This document shows, piece by piece, positions 1 to 7,136 of a stretch of 64,000 bases of DNA. Where the stretch lies: positions 1 through 64,000 of the forward strand of contig NZ_QKUF01000021.1 in the NCBI RefSeq assembly GCF_003253565.1, given 5' to 3'. Source of the stretch: Thermosporothrix hazakensis (GTDB taxonomy: Bacteria > Chloroflexota > Ktedonobacteria > Ktedonobacterales > Ktedonobacteraceae). A program made the translations under genes and the position numbers. A model generated the notes under the pieces. That model had not been told where the DNA came from. It did not search any database and saw only the letters and a list, made by a program, of their open reading frames with translations. Within the stretch, counting starts at the first letter, position 1. Each line of letters begins with the position of its first letter.

Positions 1-79
1 ACTGGACAATCCGGATGGCCTCATCAATCGCCGCGTCTTGCTGCCTGGTCCCGCTCACCTTGTCCTCGTAGAGCAACAT
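1..79 (-). CDS. tnpB: TnpB-type (IS200/IS605 OrfB) protein, N-terminal part only
   Basis: The first 26 codons are visible before the window edge, starting MLLYEDKVSG and continuing with an AIDEAIR segment. This start matches the usual opening of IS605-family OrfB/TnpB proteins (a short strand followed by a helix containing EAIR). TnpB proteins are RNA-guided nucleases of transposon origin. The gene follows the ribbon-helix-helix gene on the same strand after an 8-base gap, which suggests co-transcription. The catalytic DED residues and zinc finger lie outside the window, so neither activity nor intactness can be judged. The family call rests on a short segment. Confidence 0.6.
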   Translation of the reverse strand, partial: MLLYEDKVSGTRQQDAAIDEAIRIVQ

Positions 80-87
80 GCGCGCTT

Positions 88-240
88 TTACTTGCCTTTC
101 TTCTGTTTCTTGATATGCTCTTCTATTGCCGTCAGGATTTCCCCATTCAAGGATCGATGATGCTGTTTGGCTATCTCTCGTATCTGTTCCAACAGATGAG
201 CAGGGAGCCGGACGTTGAGGGATTTGATACCGTCTTTCAT
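88..240 (-). CDS. Arc-type ribbon-helix-helix DNA-binding protein
   Basis: A 50-residue protein that reads MKDGIKSLNVRLP at its start. The segment SLNVRLP is the expected beta strand of an Arc/MetJ ribbon-helix-helix fold. Helix A (HLLEQIREIAKQHH) and helix B (RSLNGEILTAIEEHI) follow, and SLNGEI is close to the SMNSEI signature of Arc. Such proteins bind operators as dimers and commonly autoregulate. The gene is shorter than a 60-residue cut-off and is easily missed. It sits 8 bases upstream of a tnpB-type gene, so it may control expression or movement of the element. The fold assignment is firm; the link to the transposon is inference. Confidence 0.8.
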   Translation of the reverse strand: MKDGIKSLNVRLPAHLLEQIREIAKQHHRSLNGEILTAIEEHIKKQKKGK

Positions 241-271
241 GTAGCTATGAAAGCACCATTCTGGCTACATG
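238..271. repeat. Inverted repeat overlapping the RHH start codon
   Basis: CATGTAGC at 238-245 is matched by GCTACATG at 264-271, an 8-bp perfect inverted repeat with an 18-base spacer. A second pair, TTTCAT (235-240) and ATGAAA (247-252), is nested in the left arm. The left arm includes the ATG of the ribbon-helix-helix gene. It may be an operator for that protein or an element end. Confidence 0.4.
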
Positions 272-315
272 TCAACAGGGCACGGTACCCCGATGCCCCA
301 ACCCAACATAAGGAA

Positions 316-358
316 GACCCATTCATCCCCGCCTTCAAAGGACGGGGCTTTCTGGGTC
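316..358. repeat. Two-tier hairpin, candidate left end of an IS200/IS605-type element
   Basis: GACCC (316-320) pairs with GGGTC (354-358), and inside it CCCCG (327-331) pairs with CGGGG (343-347). The two stems are separated by symmetric 6-base internal loops. Imperfect hairpins with a CCCCG core are typical of the ends of IS200/IS605-family elements. It lies upstream of the RHH and tnpB genes in their direction of transcription, which fits a left end. It could also be the right end of an older copy. Confidence 0.4.
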
Positions 359-730
359 GTTCACTGTAACACTCACTTGACACTCAGCCGAATCGTTGTT
401 ATCATAGCCTTGCATTTTTATGCCCACAAACAGGACTGTGTAGAATTATCGAGAAGGTAGTTTTACAACATCCAGCAAGAGTGATCTCCCCTGAGAGCTG
501 GCGTGGTTTGATCTGCATGCTCAGCTTTGTGCAATAGAAGGCACCTCTGTGAAAAACAGCGTCTGTACTGTGAGTGTCTGTACTCTGTCTTCGAAAGAGG
601 AACTGTGAGGAAGGCCGCCACCCACGCCCTCCCACGTATCCGAATAAAGCACGCATCGGGGGACAGTCTCTTGAAAGGAGACGCTAACCGGCATCAGCGC
701 GGGAAGCGTAAAAGGAGAAATAAGAAAAAC
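359..730 (+). other. Gene-free stretch and rplU leader
   Basis: No supported gene. The part next to rplU holds a small hairpin, GTCTC (666-670) with GAGAC (678-682), and a purine-rich AAAAGGAGAAATAAG tract just before the start codon. The GGAG core lies about 13 bases from the ATG, which is longer than usual. Leaders in front of rplU carry regulatory structures in some bacteria, but no known leader family is recognised here. Confidence 0.4.
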
Positions 731-1237
731 ATGTTTGCAGTAATCAAAAGTGGTGGAAGACAGTTTAAAGTAGCTGTCGGTGAAAAACTGGAAGTGAACC
801 GCCTTCCTTACGAGAGCGGAAAGCAGATTGAGCTTGGCGAAGTGCTGCTCATTTCGGACGCAGACAACACCATGATCGGTGCCCCCCTGGTTGAGGGTGC
901 AAAGGTGCTGGCAACCGTCACAGAGCATAAGCGCGGCAAGAAGGTTATTATCTTCAAGTACAAGTCAAAGAAGCGCTATCGCCATCGCCGCGGTTTCCGT
1001 CAGGATCTGACCGTGCTGTCCATTGATGATATTATCGCCAATGGCAAGAGCCTGGTTTCTGGTAGCGAGGCTGCTGCACCGCAAACCGAAGAGCCAGTTG
1101 CAGAGGTCAGGACTGAAGAGGCTCCCGTGGCCACCGAAGAGAAGAACGTTGAAGAGACTCCTGATACCGGCGCTGCGAAGAAGCCACGTCGCCGCCGCAG
1201 TGCGAAGAAGGTAGAAGAAAGCAGCACGGAGGAATAG
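731..1237 (+). CDS. rplU: 50S ribosomal protein L21 with C-terminal extension
   Basis: Residues 1-103 are a standard bL21 (MFAVIKSGGRQF start, YKSKKRYRHRRG RNA-binding segment). L21 binds 23S rRNA in the large subunit. A reading frame extends upstream to 527, but the family start is clearly the ATG at 731. The protein is 168 residues against about 103 for most L21 proteins. The extra 65 residues are rich in Glu, Ala, Pro and Thr and end in a basic patch (KKPRRRRSAKK) followed by an acidic tail. This tail is probably disordered. The stop is followed after 2 bases by rpmA, the usual bacterial order. Confidence 0.97.
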   Translation: MFAVIKSGGRQFKVAVGEKLEVNRLPYESGKQIELGEVLLISDADNTMIGAPLVEGAKVLATVTEHKRGKKVIIFKYKSKKRYRHRRGFRQDLTVLSIDDIIANGKSLVSGSEAAAPQTEEPVAEVRTEEAPVATEEKNVEETPDTGAAKKPRRRRSAKKVEESSTEE

Positions 1238-1239
1238 AA

Positions 1240-1560
1240 ATGGCTCACAAAAAAGGTATGGGTAGCTCCCGCAACGGTCGGGACAGTAATCCTAAGATGC
1301 TTGGTGTCAAGCGCTATGATGGTCAGCTCGTTTCCGCTGGAAGCATCATTGTGCGTCAGCGCGGCACCAAAATCCACCCGGGCAAGAATGTTGGTCTCGG
1401 TCGCGATCACACGCTGTTCGCGTTGATTGATGGATATGTGAAGTTCGGCCATGAGTCACGCGATCGCCGTGAAGTCAGCGTGGTCACCGAGTTCCCCAAC
1501 CGGCCTTCAATCGCGGAGCTGCTGGGCGAGGAAGAAGTGACAGCAGCAACTGGCAACTAA
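1240..1560 (+). CDS. rpmA: 50S ribosomal protein L27
   Basis: A 106-residue bL27 starting MAHKKGMGSSRNGRDS, the conserved N-terminus that reaches the peptidyl-transferase centre. There is no N-terminal presequence of the kind that is cleaved in Firmicutes. The core runs to about residue 85 and the remaining tail is short and acidic. GGAGGA lies in the last codons of rplU, 2 bases separate the two genes, and a strong terminator follows, so rplU-rpmA form a closed two-gene operon. Obg, which often follows, is absent here. Confidence 0.98.
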   Translation: MAHKKGMGSSRNGRDSNPKMLGVKRYDGQLVSAGSIIVRQRGTKIHPGKNVGLGRDHTLFALIDGYVKFGHESRDRREVSVVTEFPNRPSIAELLGEEEVTAATGN

Positions 1561-1574
1561 AAAACAGTTTCACA

Positions 1575-1616
1575 AGAGGATGGTTCCCGTTCAGGGGCCA
1601 TCCCTCTTTTGTTTTT
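1575..1616 (+). terminator. Rho-independent terminator after rpmA
   Basis: AGAGGATGG pairs with CCATCCCTCT, with CCC/GGG closing around a GTTCA loop, followed by TTTTGTTTTT. It separates the ribosomal operon from trpS, whose ATG is about 50 bases further on. Confidence 0.85.
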
Positions 1617-1663
1617 GAGCCGCATCTTTCCCCGATAGCACAACTGGGAGAAGAGAGAGCAAC

Positions 1664-2725
1664 ATGGAAAAGAAACGGATGCTCACGGGCGATCGGCCCA
1701 CAGGGAAACTGCACCTCGGGCACTATATCGGTACACTCAAAAATCGGGTCCGACTCCAGCATGAGTATGAAAGCTTCTTTATCATCGCCGATCTGCACAT
1801 GCTCACCACAAAGCATGAACCGGAACATATTCGAGAAGTAGACGCCAATGCTCGTCAGTTAGTCCTTGACTCCATTGCAGCAGGTATCGAGCCGGAACAT
1901 GTTACGTTCTATCTGCAATCTGGCATCCACGAGATCCATGAAATGGAAACCATGTTGCAAAATCTGGTCACGGTATCGCGGCTGGAGCGTATCCCGAGCC
2001 TGAAAGAGATGGCCCGCGCCGCTCATATCGAGATGCCCTATGGCCTGCTCGGCTACCCCGTATTGCAGGCAGCCGATATTCTCTGTGTGCGCTCGCACAT
2101 TGTGCCGGTAGGCAAGGACAACGCGGCCCATGTCGAGGTGACACGTGAGCTGGCTCGACGCTTCAACAACCTCTATGGAGAAATCTTTCCGGTTCCTGAA
2201 GTGCTGCTTGGAGAGGTGCCGACGCTGGTTGGTATCGATGGGCAGGCAAAGATGAGTAAGAGCCTGAACAATGCCATCTTCCTGAGTGACACCCCGAAAG
2301 AGGTCGAAAAGAAGGTCATGCGCATGTACACCGACCCCAATCGCGTACATGCCAATGTTCCTGGCACCGTTGAGGGCAACCCGGTTTTCATCTATCACGA
2401 TGCCTTCAACCCCAACAAAGCCGAGGTTGAGGACCTGAAAGAGCGCTATCGCGCAGGCACTGTCGGCGATGTTGAGGTAAAACAAAAGCTGGCCGTGGCG
2501 CTCAATGCCATGCTCGACCCCATGCGTGAACGTCGTGCCGCCTATGATGCCCCGGGACGCATCGAGGAGCTGATCTATCGTGGCACGCAGCGGGTTCGTG
2601 AGGAAACCAGGCAGACACTTTATGAGATGCAGAAGGTAATGGGCTGGGCGGGCGTTTGGAACCGCATCCGTCGCAAAGCAGAAAAATACACAGCGACGCA
2701 GGAGAAACTCAGGAGAGCCGAGTAA
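1664..2725 (+). CDS. trpS: Tryptophanyl-tRNA synthetase
   Basis: A 353-residue class Ic aminoacyl-tRNA synthetase that charges tRNA-Trp with ATP and tryptophan in the cytoplasm. The HIGH-type motif is LHLGHYIG (residues 16-23), the KMSKS loop is intact at 196-200, and the YPVLQAADIL segment (131-140) is characteristic of bacterial TrpRS. Length is slightly above the usual 330. A GGGAGAAGAGAG tract precedes the ATG. The gene lies alone between two terminators. No T-box or trp leader is visible in the roughly 50 bases upstream. Confidence 0.97.
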   Translation: MEKKRMLTGDRPTGKLHLGHYIGTLKNRVRLQHEYESFFIIADLHMLTTKHEPEHIREVDANARQLVLDSIAAGIEPEHVTFYLQSGIHEIHEMETMLQNLVTVSRLERIPSLKEMARAAHIEMPYGLLGYPVLQAADILCVRSHIVPVGKDNAAHVEVTRELARRFNNLYGEIFPVPEVLLGEVPTLVGIDGQAKMSKSLNNAIFLSDTPKEVEKKVMRMYTDPNRVHANVPGTVEGNPVFIYHDAFNPNKAEVEDLKERYRAGTVGDVEVKQKLAVALNAMLDPMRERRAAYDAPGRIEELIYRGTQRVREETRQTLYEMQKVMGWAGVWNRIRRKAEKYTATQEKLRRAE

Positions 2726-2735
2726 GACAGGCAAA

Positions 2736-2756
2736 GAGGGGCCTCTTTTGCCCCTC
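2736..2756. terminator. Hairpin between convergent trpS and a membrane-protein gene
   Basis: GAGGGGC (2736-2742) pairs with GCCCCTC (2750-2756) around CTCTTTT. It is only 7 bases from the end of the convergent gene and may serve both strands. Confidence 0.6.
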
Positions 2757-2762
2757 TCCAGC

Positions 2763-3113
2763 TTATCCCCCCGCCAGATTCGCAAACGTATAGCAGATTA
2801 ACAGGATCTCAAGCACTAGCAGCCCCAGACCGAAAAAGAGGCTGACTACCGCCAGACGACGACCTTTCTGCCAGAGCGGCGGAGGCGTCTGCCAGACCCC
2901 CACCAACCCCATCATCACCGCCAGAAAGGGAACAGCAAAAACCAGCAGCGGTAACGAAGAGGTACTGAACAGGGTTGCCAGTGGCCCGAGGTTACAGGCG
3001 ATCGAGAGCATGACAAAGGTATAAAGCAGGGAGAGAAACAGGCTCAAGAAGACGGTCCAGTGTGGCCGTACTGCTATCGGTTGAGAGATCTCCTGTTGAT
3101 TTTGTTCTTCCAT
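2763..3113 (-). CDS. Small integral membrane protein of unknown function
   Basis: A 116-residue protein with a short polar N-terminus and three predicted membrane segments at about residues 20-43, 50-72 and 86-110, with a basic WQKGRR loop between the second and third. No family is recognised. It is convergent with trpS and appears to be transcribed alone. The protein-like hydrophobicity pattern and its fit against the terminator support a real gene. Confidence 0.6.
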   Translation of the reverse strand: MEEQNQQEISQPIAVRPHWTVFLSLFLSLLYTFVMLSIACNLGPLATLFSTSSLPLLVFAVPFLAVMMGLVGVWQTPPPLWQKGRRLAVVSLFFGLGLLVLEILLICYTFANLAGG

Positions 3114-3459
3114 ATACTCTCTCTATTTCTTCTGATAATGACAATACCGCTGATCTCCTTCTCAAAAAACCCATCGATTCCAGTATAGGCGATTATGAGA
3201 AGAGGGAAAAGTGGCAGATATTGATCTGAAATGGCATGGGGACAGGGAAGAGGTAGAAAAGAGCACCCTTCATCTTCTCACACTCTATTCATCTTTTTCT
3301 ATACGTCATTCTCATTCAAGCGCTACTTCAGCTTCTCTGTTCAGCGTCTACCGCTACGAATTTACCGCCCCGGCTTCATCGCTACAGATTCGTAACAAAT
3401 CTGGCATATTCTTGCGAAATCTCTACGATATCCTTTCACTCAGAACAACCTGAAAGAAA
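3114..3459 (+). other. Intergenic region, only a doubtful ORF
   Basis: A frame starting with GTG at 3211 preceded by GAGGGAAAA would give 80 residues (MADIDLKWHGDRE...). The first 18 residues look protein-like, but the rest is Ser/Thr/His-rich without any recognisable pattern. I treat it as probably non-coding; the stretch likely contains the promoters for the flanking divergent genes. Confidence 0.3.
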
Positions 3460-4194
3460 GTGAATGGGAAAAGACACATGCAGAATCATACACCTGTTTT
3501 CAACCGATTTCTTTTTCTCTTTATATCATTTCCGCTTGGTCTGATCTTTTTTGTATTGACCGTCGTCGGACTGTCGTTAAGTACTTCATTGTTGATCATC
3601 TGGATTGGTTTACCGCTGCTGCTCCTGACCCTCTTCCTGATCCGAGGAATGGCAGCGCTTGAGCGTTCCATGCTCGCCTCGCTAACCGGAGTTGTCATCT
3701 GGACGAAATCGCCTCCAACGAGAAGTGGCGGGAAAACGCGATTCATGGCAATCCTGCGCGATCCTGACACCTGGAAAAGTGCACTCTACATGCTGCTGAA
3801 GCTTCCTTTAGGCATAGTATCCTTCACTATCTGCCTCACACTGCCGATCATCGCAACGAGCCTGACAGTGATGCCACTCGTTTATATTGTCCTCACGTCC
3901 ATTGTGGGGAACACAGACGCCCATATAGCGCAGATCTTCTTCAGCGATAGCTACACCTTTATTCCGATTACAGGCGTCTTCAATCTGATTGATTTTGCCA
4001 AATGTCTGGCCTGCGCTGCCCTCGGTGTGCTTGCCTGGATAGGCATAGCAAAAGTAATTCATGGAATGACAGCGCTATGGGAGGGCGTCGCCAGAGCGCT
4101 CCTCGGATCAGAAGAGACAATGAAAGGGCCAACCCCGGCCGAGCCATATGATCTTCACTATACAGGCTTGCAAGCTCAGGAAATGCGTGGCTGA
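3460..4194 (+). CDS. Putative sensor-domain membrane protein
   Basis: A 244-residue protein built like the putative sensor domain found N-terminal to some histidine kinases in Actinobacteria and Chloroflexota. It has a hydrophobic hairpin near residues 18-63 ending LIRGMAALERSM, then a cytoplasmic-like linker, then a second pair of membrane segments at about 105-150 and 180-203. The first hairpin with G-L-P-L-L and R-G-M-A-A-L-E-R is the part that matches. No kinase or HTH domain is attached and no partner gene is adjacent. Translation could begin at 3460 or at the in-frame ATG at 3478. Ligand and output are unknown. Confidence 0.6.
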   Translation: MNGKRHMQNHTPVFNRFLFLFISFPLGLIFFVLTVVGLSLSTSLLIIWIGLPLLLLTLFLIRGMAALERSMLASLTGVVIWTKSPPTRSGGKTRFMAILRDPDTWKSALYMLLKLPLGIVSFTICLTLPIIATSLTVMPLVYIVLTSIVGNTDAHIAQIFFSDSYTFIPITGVFNLIDFAKCLACAALGVLAWIGIAKVIHGMTALWEGVARALLGSEETMKGPTPAEPYDLHYTGLQAQEMRG

Positions 4195-4217
4195 TTCTCA
4201 CCTGAAAAAGGCAATAA

Positions 4218-4258
4218 AAGACCGGCGTAAGAGGAGCAGGGTTCCTGACGCCGGTCTT
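4218..4258 (+). terminator. Strong hairpin after the sensor-domain gene
   Basis: AAGACCGGCGT (4218-4228) and ACGCCGGTCTT (4248-4258) form an 11-bp perfect stem. There is no T-run on the + strand, so it may act through the stem alone or as an RNA 3' end. Confidence 0.6.
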
Positions 4259-4939
4259 CACACAACAACAAACAAACAACAGGAGCAATAAGGAGGCATT
4301 GCGAACACGCTTCGGGGTCCGCTCACCCGAAGGAGTCGTCTCGCCAACAAAAAAGGATTTCATCTTTTCACGAGCAAAAAACCTGGACATCTGCATGTCC
4401 GTTCTCAGAGAGAGAAGCTTCTAAACCCGCAAGTGATTTTTCTCTGAATAACTATGTTTGTGATATTAACACGAATGGGATAGATTTTCATATAATCACA
4501 CATCTTTCTAGTAGGAAAGTACCGAGAAATACGCTCCTGGCACTCAGAATCCTTACATCAAAATAGGCCCATCGGGCCTGAATAAGCCGTGAGAAACCAG
4601 GAAGGACCCTTTGTTCAGATCAGAACGTCCCTGCCTTATGAGACCCGCATTCCCCTCTTTCATATTGCCTTTCCGAACACATCATCAGATAAAGTATGAG
4701 AGGTAAGACCGGCCTTTCCCGCATCCTGTTCCATGCGACTCCATGTCATAGTGAGATATACTGATAGAAGAAGTCAGTGCGAACGTTTAGCCCGACCTGA
4801 GCACGCGCAGGCATTTGATTGTCCGATGTATTGAGGTTTTCTTTATCAGTGCTGAATGGGAGTACCGGGAAGCAGCAACCGGCCTTGCCCCGGTTGGATA
4901 TGGCGTCAGCGCCTTTGTTGTGGTGAGAAAGGATGACTC
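4259..4939 (+). other. Gene-free stretch upstream of purH with several hairpins
   Basis: No supported gene in 680 bases. Visible structures are AGGCCC-ATC-GGGCCT (4565-4579), AACCGG/CCGGTT with a 7-base loop (4877-4895) and GGCG-TCAG-CGCC (4902-4913). The last two sit 25-60 bases before the purH start, where they could act as a leader or attenuator. No purine-riboswitch core could be matched. Confidence 0.35.
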
Positions 4940-6496
4940 ATGAGAGCACTCATCAGTGTGGCGGACCGCACAGGCCTTGTGGAGCTAGTCCAGGAACTGG
5001 AAAGCCTGGGAGTCAGCATATTTGCAACTGATAACACCTGCAAAGCTCTGAAAGCAAAGGGGGTAACCGTCAGTTCTGCCAGTGAGCTATTACCGCCCGC
5101 GATGCATCTGGATGAAAGAACCATCTATCCTCTCCTGACCGCCTGTATTGCGAGGAAACAAACGACCGGACGGCATCCGAAACAGAACGGGAACTGGCAG
5201 TCTGTAGAGATCGTAGTGGCAAATCTCGCCCCCTATCGCGAAAAAATCGCACGCCCGGAATTGACTCTTAATGAGGCTCTTGAGCACATTGATCTGGAGA
5301 GAGCCGCCTTCCTCCGAACAGCCGCCAAGCACTTTCTCCAGGTGCTGGTTCTCTGTCGTCCCCGCGATTATATGGAGGTTGTTCAGGAGTGGAAGGAACA
5401 GGGAGAAGTCAGTATTGAAACACGCAAAAAACTGGCAGCGATTGCGTTTCAGCAATCTGCCCTCTATGACACAACGGTTGCCGAGTATCTATGGACTCCG
5501 GGAGAAGGGTTCCCCGAAGAACTGACCCTCCCGTTCGAGCGCGTCATGAATCTGCGCTATGGCGAAAATCCCCATCAGCAGGCGGCTTTCTATCGTTGGG
5601 CAGGCGTTTCCTGCTCCCGGCTGAAGCTTCCGACCCTCGCCGATGCAGAGCAGATTCAGGGCCCAGAGCTTTCCTACAACAACCTGCTCGACCTGGATAC
5701 AGCGCTGAGCATCGTACAAAACTTCACCGCGCCCACAGCGACCATCATTAAACATACCAGTCCCTGTGGGCTCGCCTGTGGCGATACCCTTGTTGATGCC
5801 TATAAAAAAGCTCATGCAGGCGATCCACTCTCCTCAACAGCCGGCATTATTGGCTGCAATCGCCTTGTCGATGAGGAAACCGCTCAGGAAATCAGCCAGC
5901 TTTTCTACGAAGCCATTATCGCACCCGGGTACAGCAGGGAAGCGCTCGCCATTTTACGCCAGCAAAAAGAGCTCCGGCTGCTGACAACCAATACTCCTAT
6001 TGAGCCTGGCAACGCCAGCACGCAATGGTTGCATACAGGACGGCCCGAGATCCGCTCGGTAAATGGCGGTATCCTCATCCAGACACCGGACGCTGTTGGG
6101 GATAAAGAAACAGAATACAGGGTGGTAACCGAACGCGAGCCCAATCTGGACGAGGTCACAGACTTAATGTTTGCCTGGAAAGCGGTACGCTTCGTGAAAT
6201 CAAACGCCATTGTGCTTGCACGCAAGCTGGCAATCATCGGGGTTGGAGGTGGTCAGACCAATCGCGCAGCTAGCGTTCAGCTCGCGATTGATCGGGCGGG
6301 AACAAGAGCAAGGGGCTCGGTTCTGGCTTCTGATGCCTACTTCCCCTATCCTGATGGGGTCGAGCTGGCAGCCCGGGCTGGAATCACGGCCATTGTGCAG
6401 CCCGGAGGTTCTTCACGTGATGAAGAGGCCATTCGCGTAGCTAATCAGTATGCGATCGCAATGGTGTTTACTGGACGTAGACATTTTCGCCATTAA
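4940..6496 (+). CDS. purH: PurH-like bifunctional purine enzyme with degenerate IMP cyclohydrolase half
   Basis: A 518-residue protein of full PurH length. The C-terminal AICAR transformylase domain (about 195-518) is well preserved: RYGENPHQ (206-213), GPELSYNNLLD (241-251), the catalytic Lys-His pair in IKHTSPCG (271-272), and the LASDAFFP-like and QPGGSSRDEE blocks near the end. This domain formylates AICAR with 10-formyl-THF. The N-terminal cyclohydrolase domain (1-190) keeps the fold-level pattern, but its STGGT, VKTLHP and NIDIGGP signatures read ATDNT, ERTIYPL and HIDLERA. Cyclohydrolase activity is therefore doubtful. AAAGGA precedes the ATG. Confidence 0.9.
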   Translation: MRALISVADRTGLVELVQELESLGVSIFATDNTCKALKAKGVTVSSASELLPPAMHLDERTIYPLLTACIARKQTTGRHPKQNGNWQSVEIVVANLAPYREKIARPELTLNEALEHIDLERAAFLRTAAKHFLQVLVLCRPRDYMEVVQEWKEQGEVSIETRKKLAAIAFQQSALYDTTVAEYLWTPGEGFPEELTLPFERVMNLRYGENPHQQAAFYRWAGVSCSRLKLPTLADAEQIQGPELSYNNLLDLDTALSIVQNFTAPTATIIKHTSPCGLACGDTLVDAYKKAHAGDPLSSTAGIIGCNRLVDEETAQEISQLFYEAIIAPGYSREALAILRQQKELRLLTTNTPIEPGNASTQWLHTGRPEIRSVNGGILIQTPDAVGDKETEYRVVTEREPNLDEVTDLMFAWKAVRFVKSNAIVLARKLAIIGVGGGQTNRAASVQLAIDRAGTRARGSVLASDAYFPYPDGVELAARAGITAIVQPGGSSRDEEAIRVANQYAIAMVFTGRRHFRH

Positions 6497-6504
6497 AGCC
6501 AAAA

Positions 6505-6550
6505 AAAGAAGAGGGGTTTGCTCACAAAGCATCCCCCTTTCTTCTTGTTT
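6505..6550. terminator. Bidirectional terminator between purH and a convergent gene
   Basis: AAGAAGAGGGG pairs with CCCCCTTTCTTCTT across a loop of about 20 bases, with a T-run on the + strand and an A-run on the other side. It serves both convergent genes. Confidence 0.8.
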
Positions 6551-6955
6551 TTATGCTTTGCCGTTGCTGGATTTCGGGGTGAAAATCTCATCAGAGAAGA
6601 AACGAACCCAGAGTACCACGACAGCAAGGCCGCCGATCAGGGCAAAGAAGCCCATCGCTCCACCCTCTTTCGACGCACGGAAGGGGAAGAAAAGAATCAT
6701 CGAGAGCCAGATCATTGTCAGGGTGACGGTCCAACTCAACTTTGTGGTCTCAGAGTTTGAGCGATACAGCAAATTGTAGAAAAAGATAACCAGCAGACCA
6801 ATAAAGTTAAAGACAAGTCTGAGCGGCGTCAAGTTTGAGTTATCGCCCATCCAGTCAATAACCAGGTTGCCCGGTATAAATACAAACGTGCAGATCCAGG
6901 CCAGGGTTAAGATAATGCCCCAGATTATCTTACGAAGATCAATAGTTTGACCCAC
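6551..6955 (-). CDS. Small four-helix membrane protein of unknown function
   Basis: A 134-residue protein with predicted membrane segments at about 10-30, 45-63, 74-92 and 100-118, separated by short polar loops. Translation starts at GTG (MGQTIDLRK), preceded by AAAGGAG at a spacing of about 10 bases. A short hairpin CTCCT-TTCG-AGGAG overlaps the ribosome binding site and could mask it. No family is recognised. It lies downstream of psuG on the same strand, with a gap of about 180 bases. Confidence 0.6.
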   Translation of the reverse strand: MGQTIDLRKIIWGIILTLAWICTFVFIPGNLVIDWMGDNSNLTPLRLVFNFIGLLVIFFYNLLYRSNSETTKLSWTVTLTMIWLSMILFFPFRASKEGGAMGFFALIGGLAVVVLWVRFFSDEIFTPKSSNGKA

Positions 6956-7136
6956 GGTATAAGGCTCCTTTCGAGGAGTATTTTGCCAGCTAAAAAGGCC
7001 GCCTGTTGCGCAAGCGTGTTAGATTGACGCAATCGTATTGTAGTCGTTATGCCAGAATAAATCAAGCGTTGTGCTCGCTGACGAGTAGGCTGCTTTGTTC
7101 GTGTGTACGTCCCCGTGGAAAATGGCGCGGTTCAAA

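Noticed and set aside
1617..1663. Possible T-box or trp leader before trpS
   Set aside because: Only about 50 bases separate the rpmA terminator from trpS; no specifier loop or T-box sequence is visible.
3980..4396. 138-codon minus-strand frame
   Set aside because: It runs across the 3' half of the well-supported sensor-domain gene and its terminator hairpin; its sequence (CCC and LLLL runs) is not protein-like in a recognisable way.
4400..4939. Purine riboswitch upstream of purH
   Set aside because: The conserved purine-aptamer core bases could not be found; only unrelated hairpins are visible.
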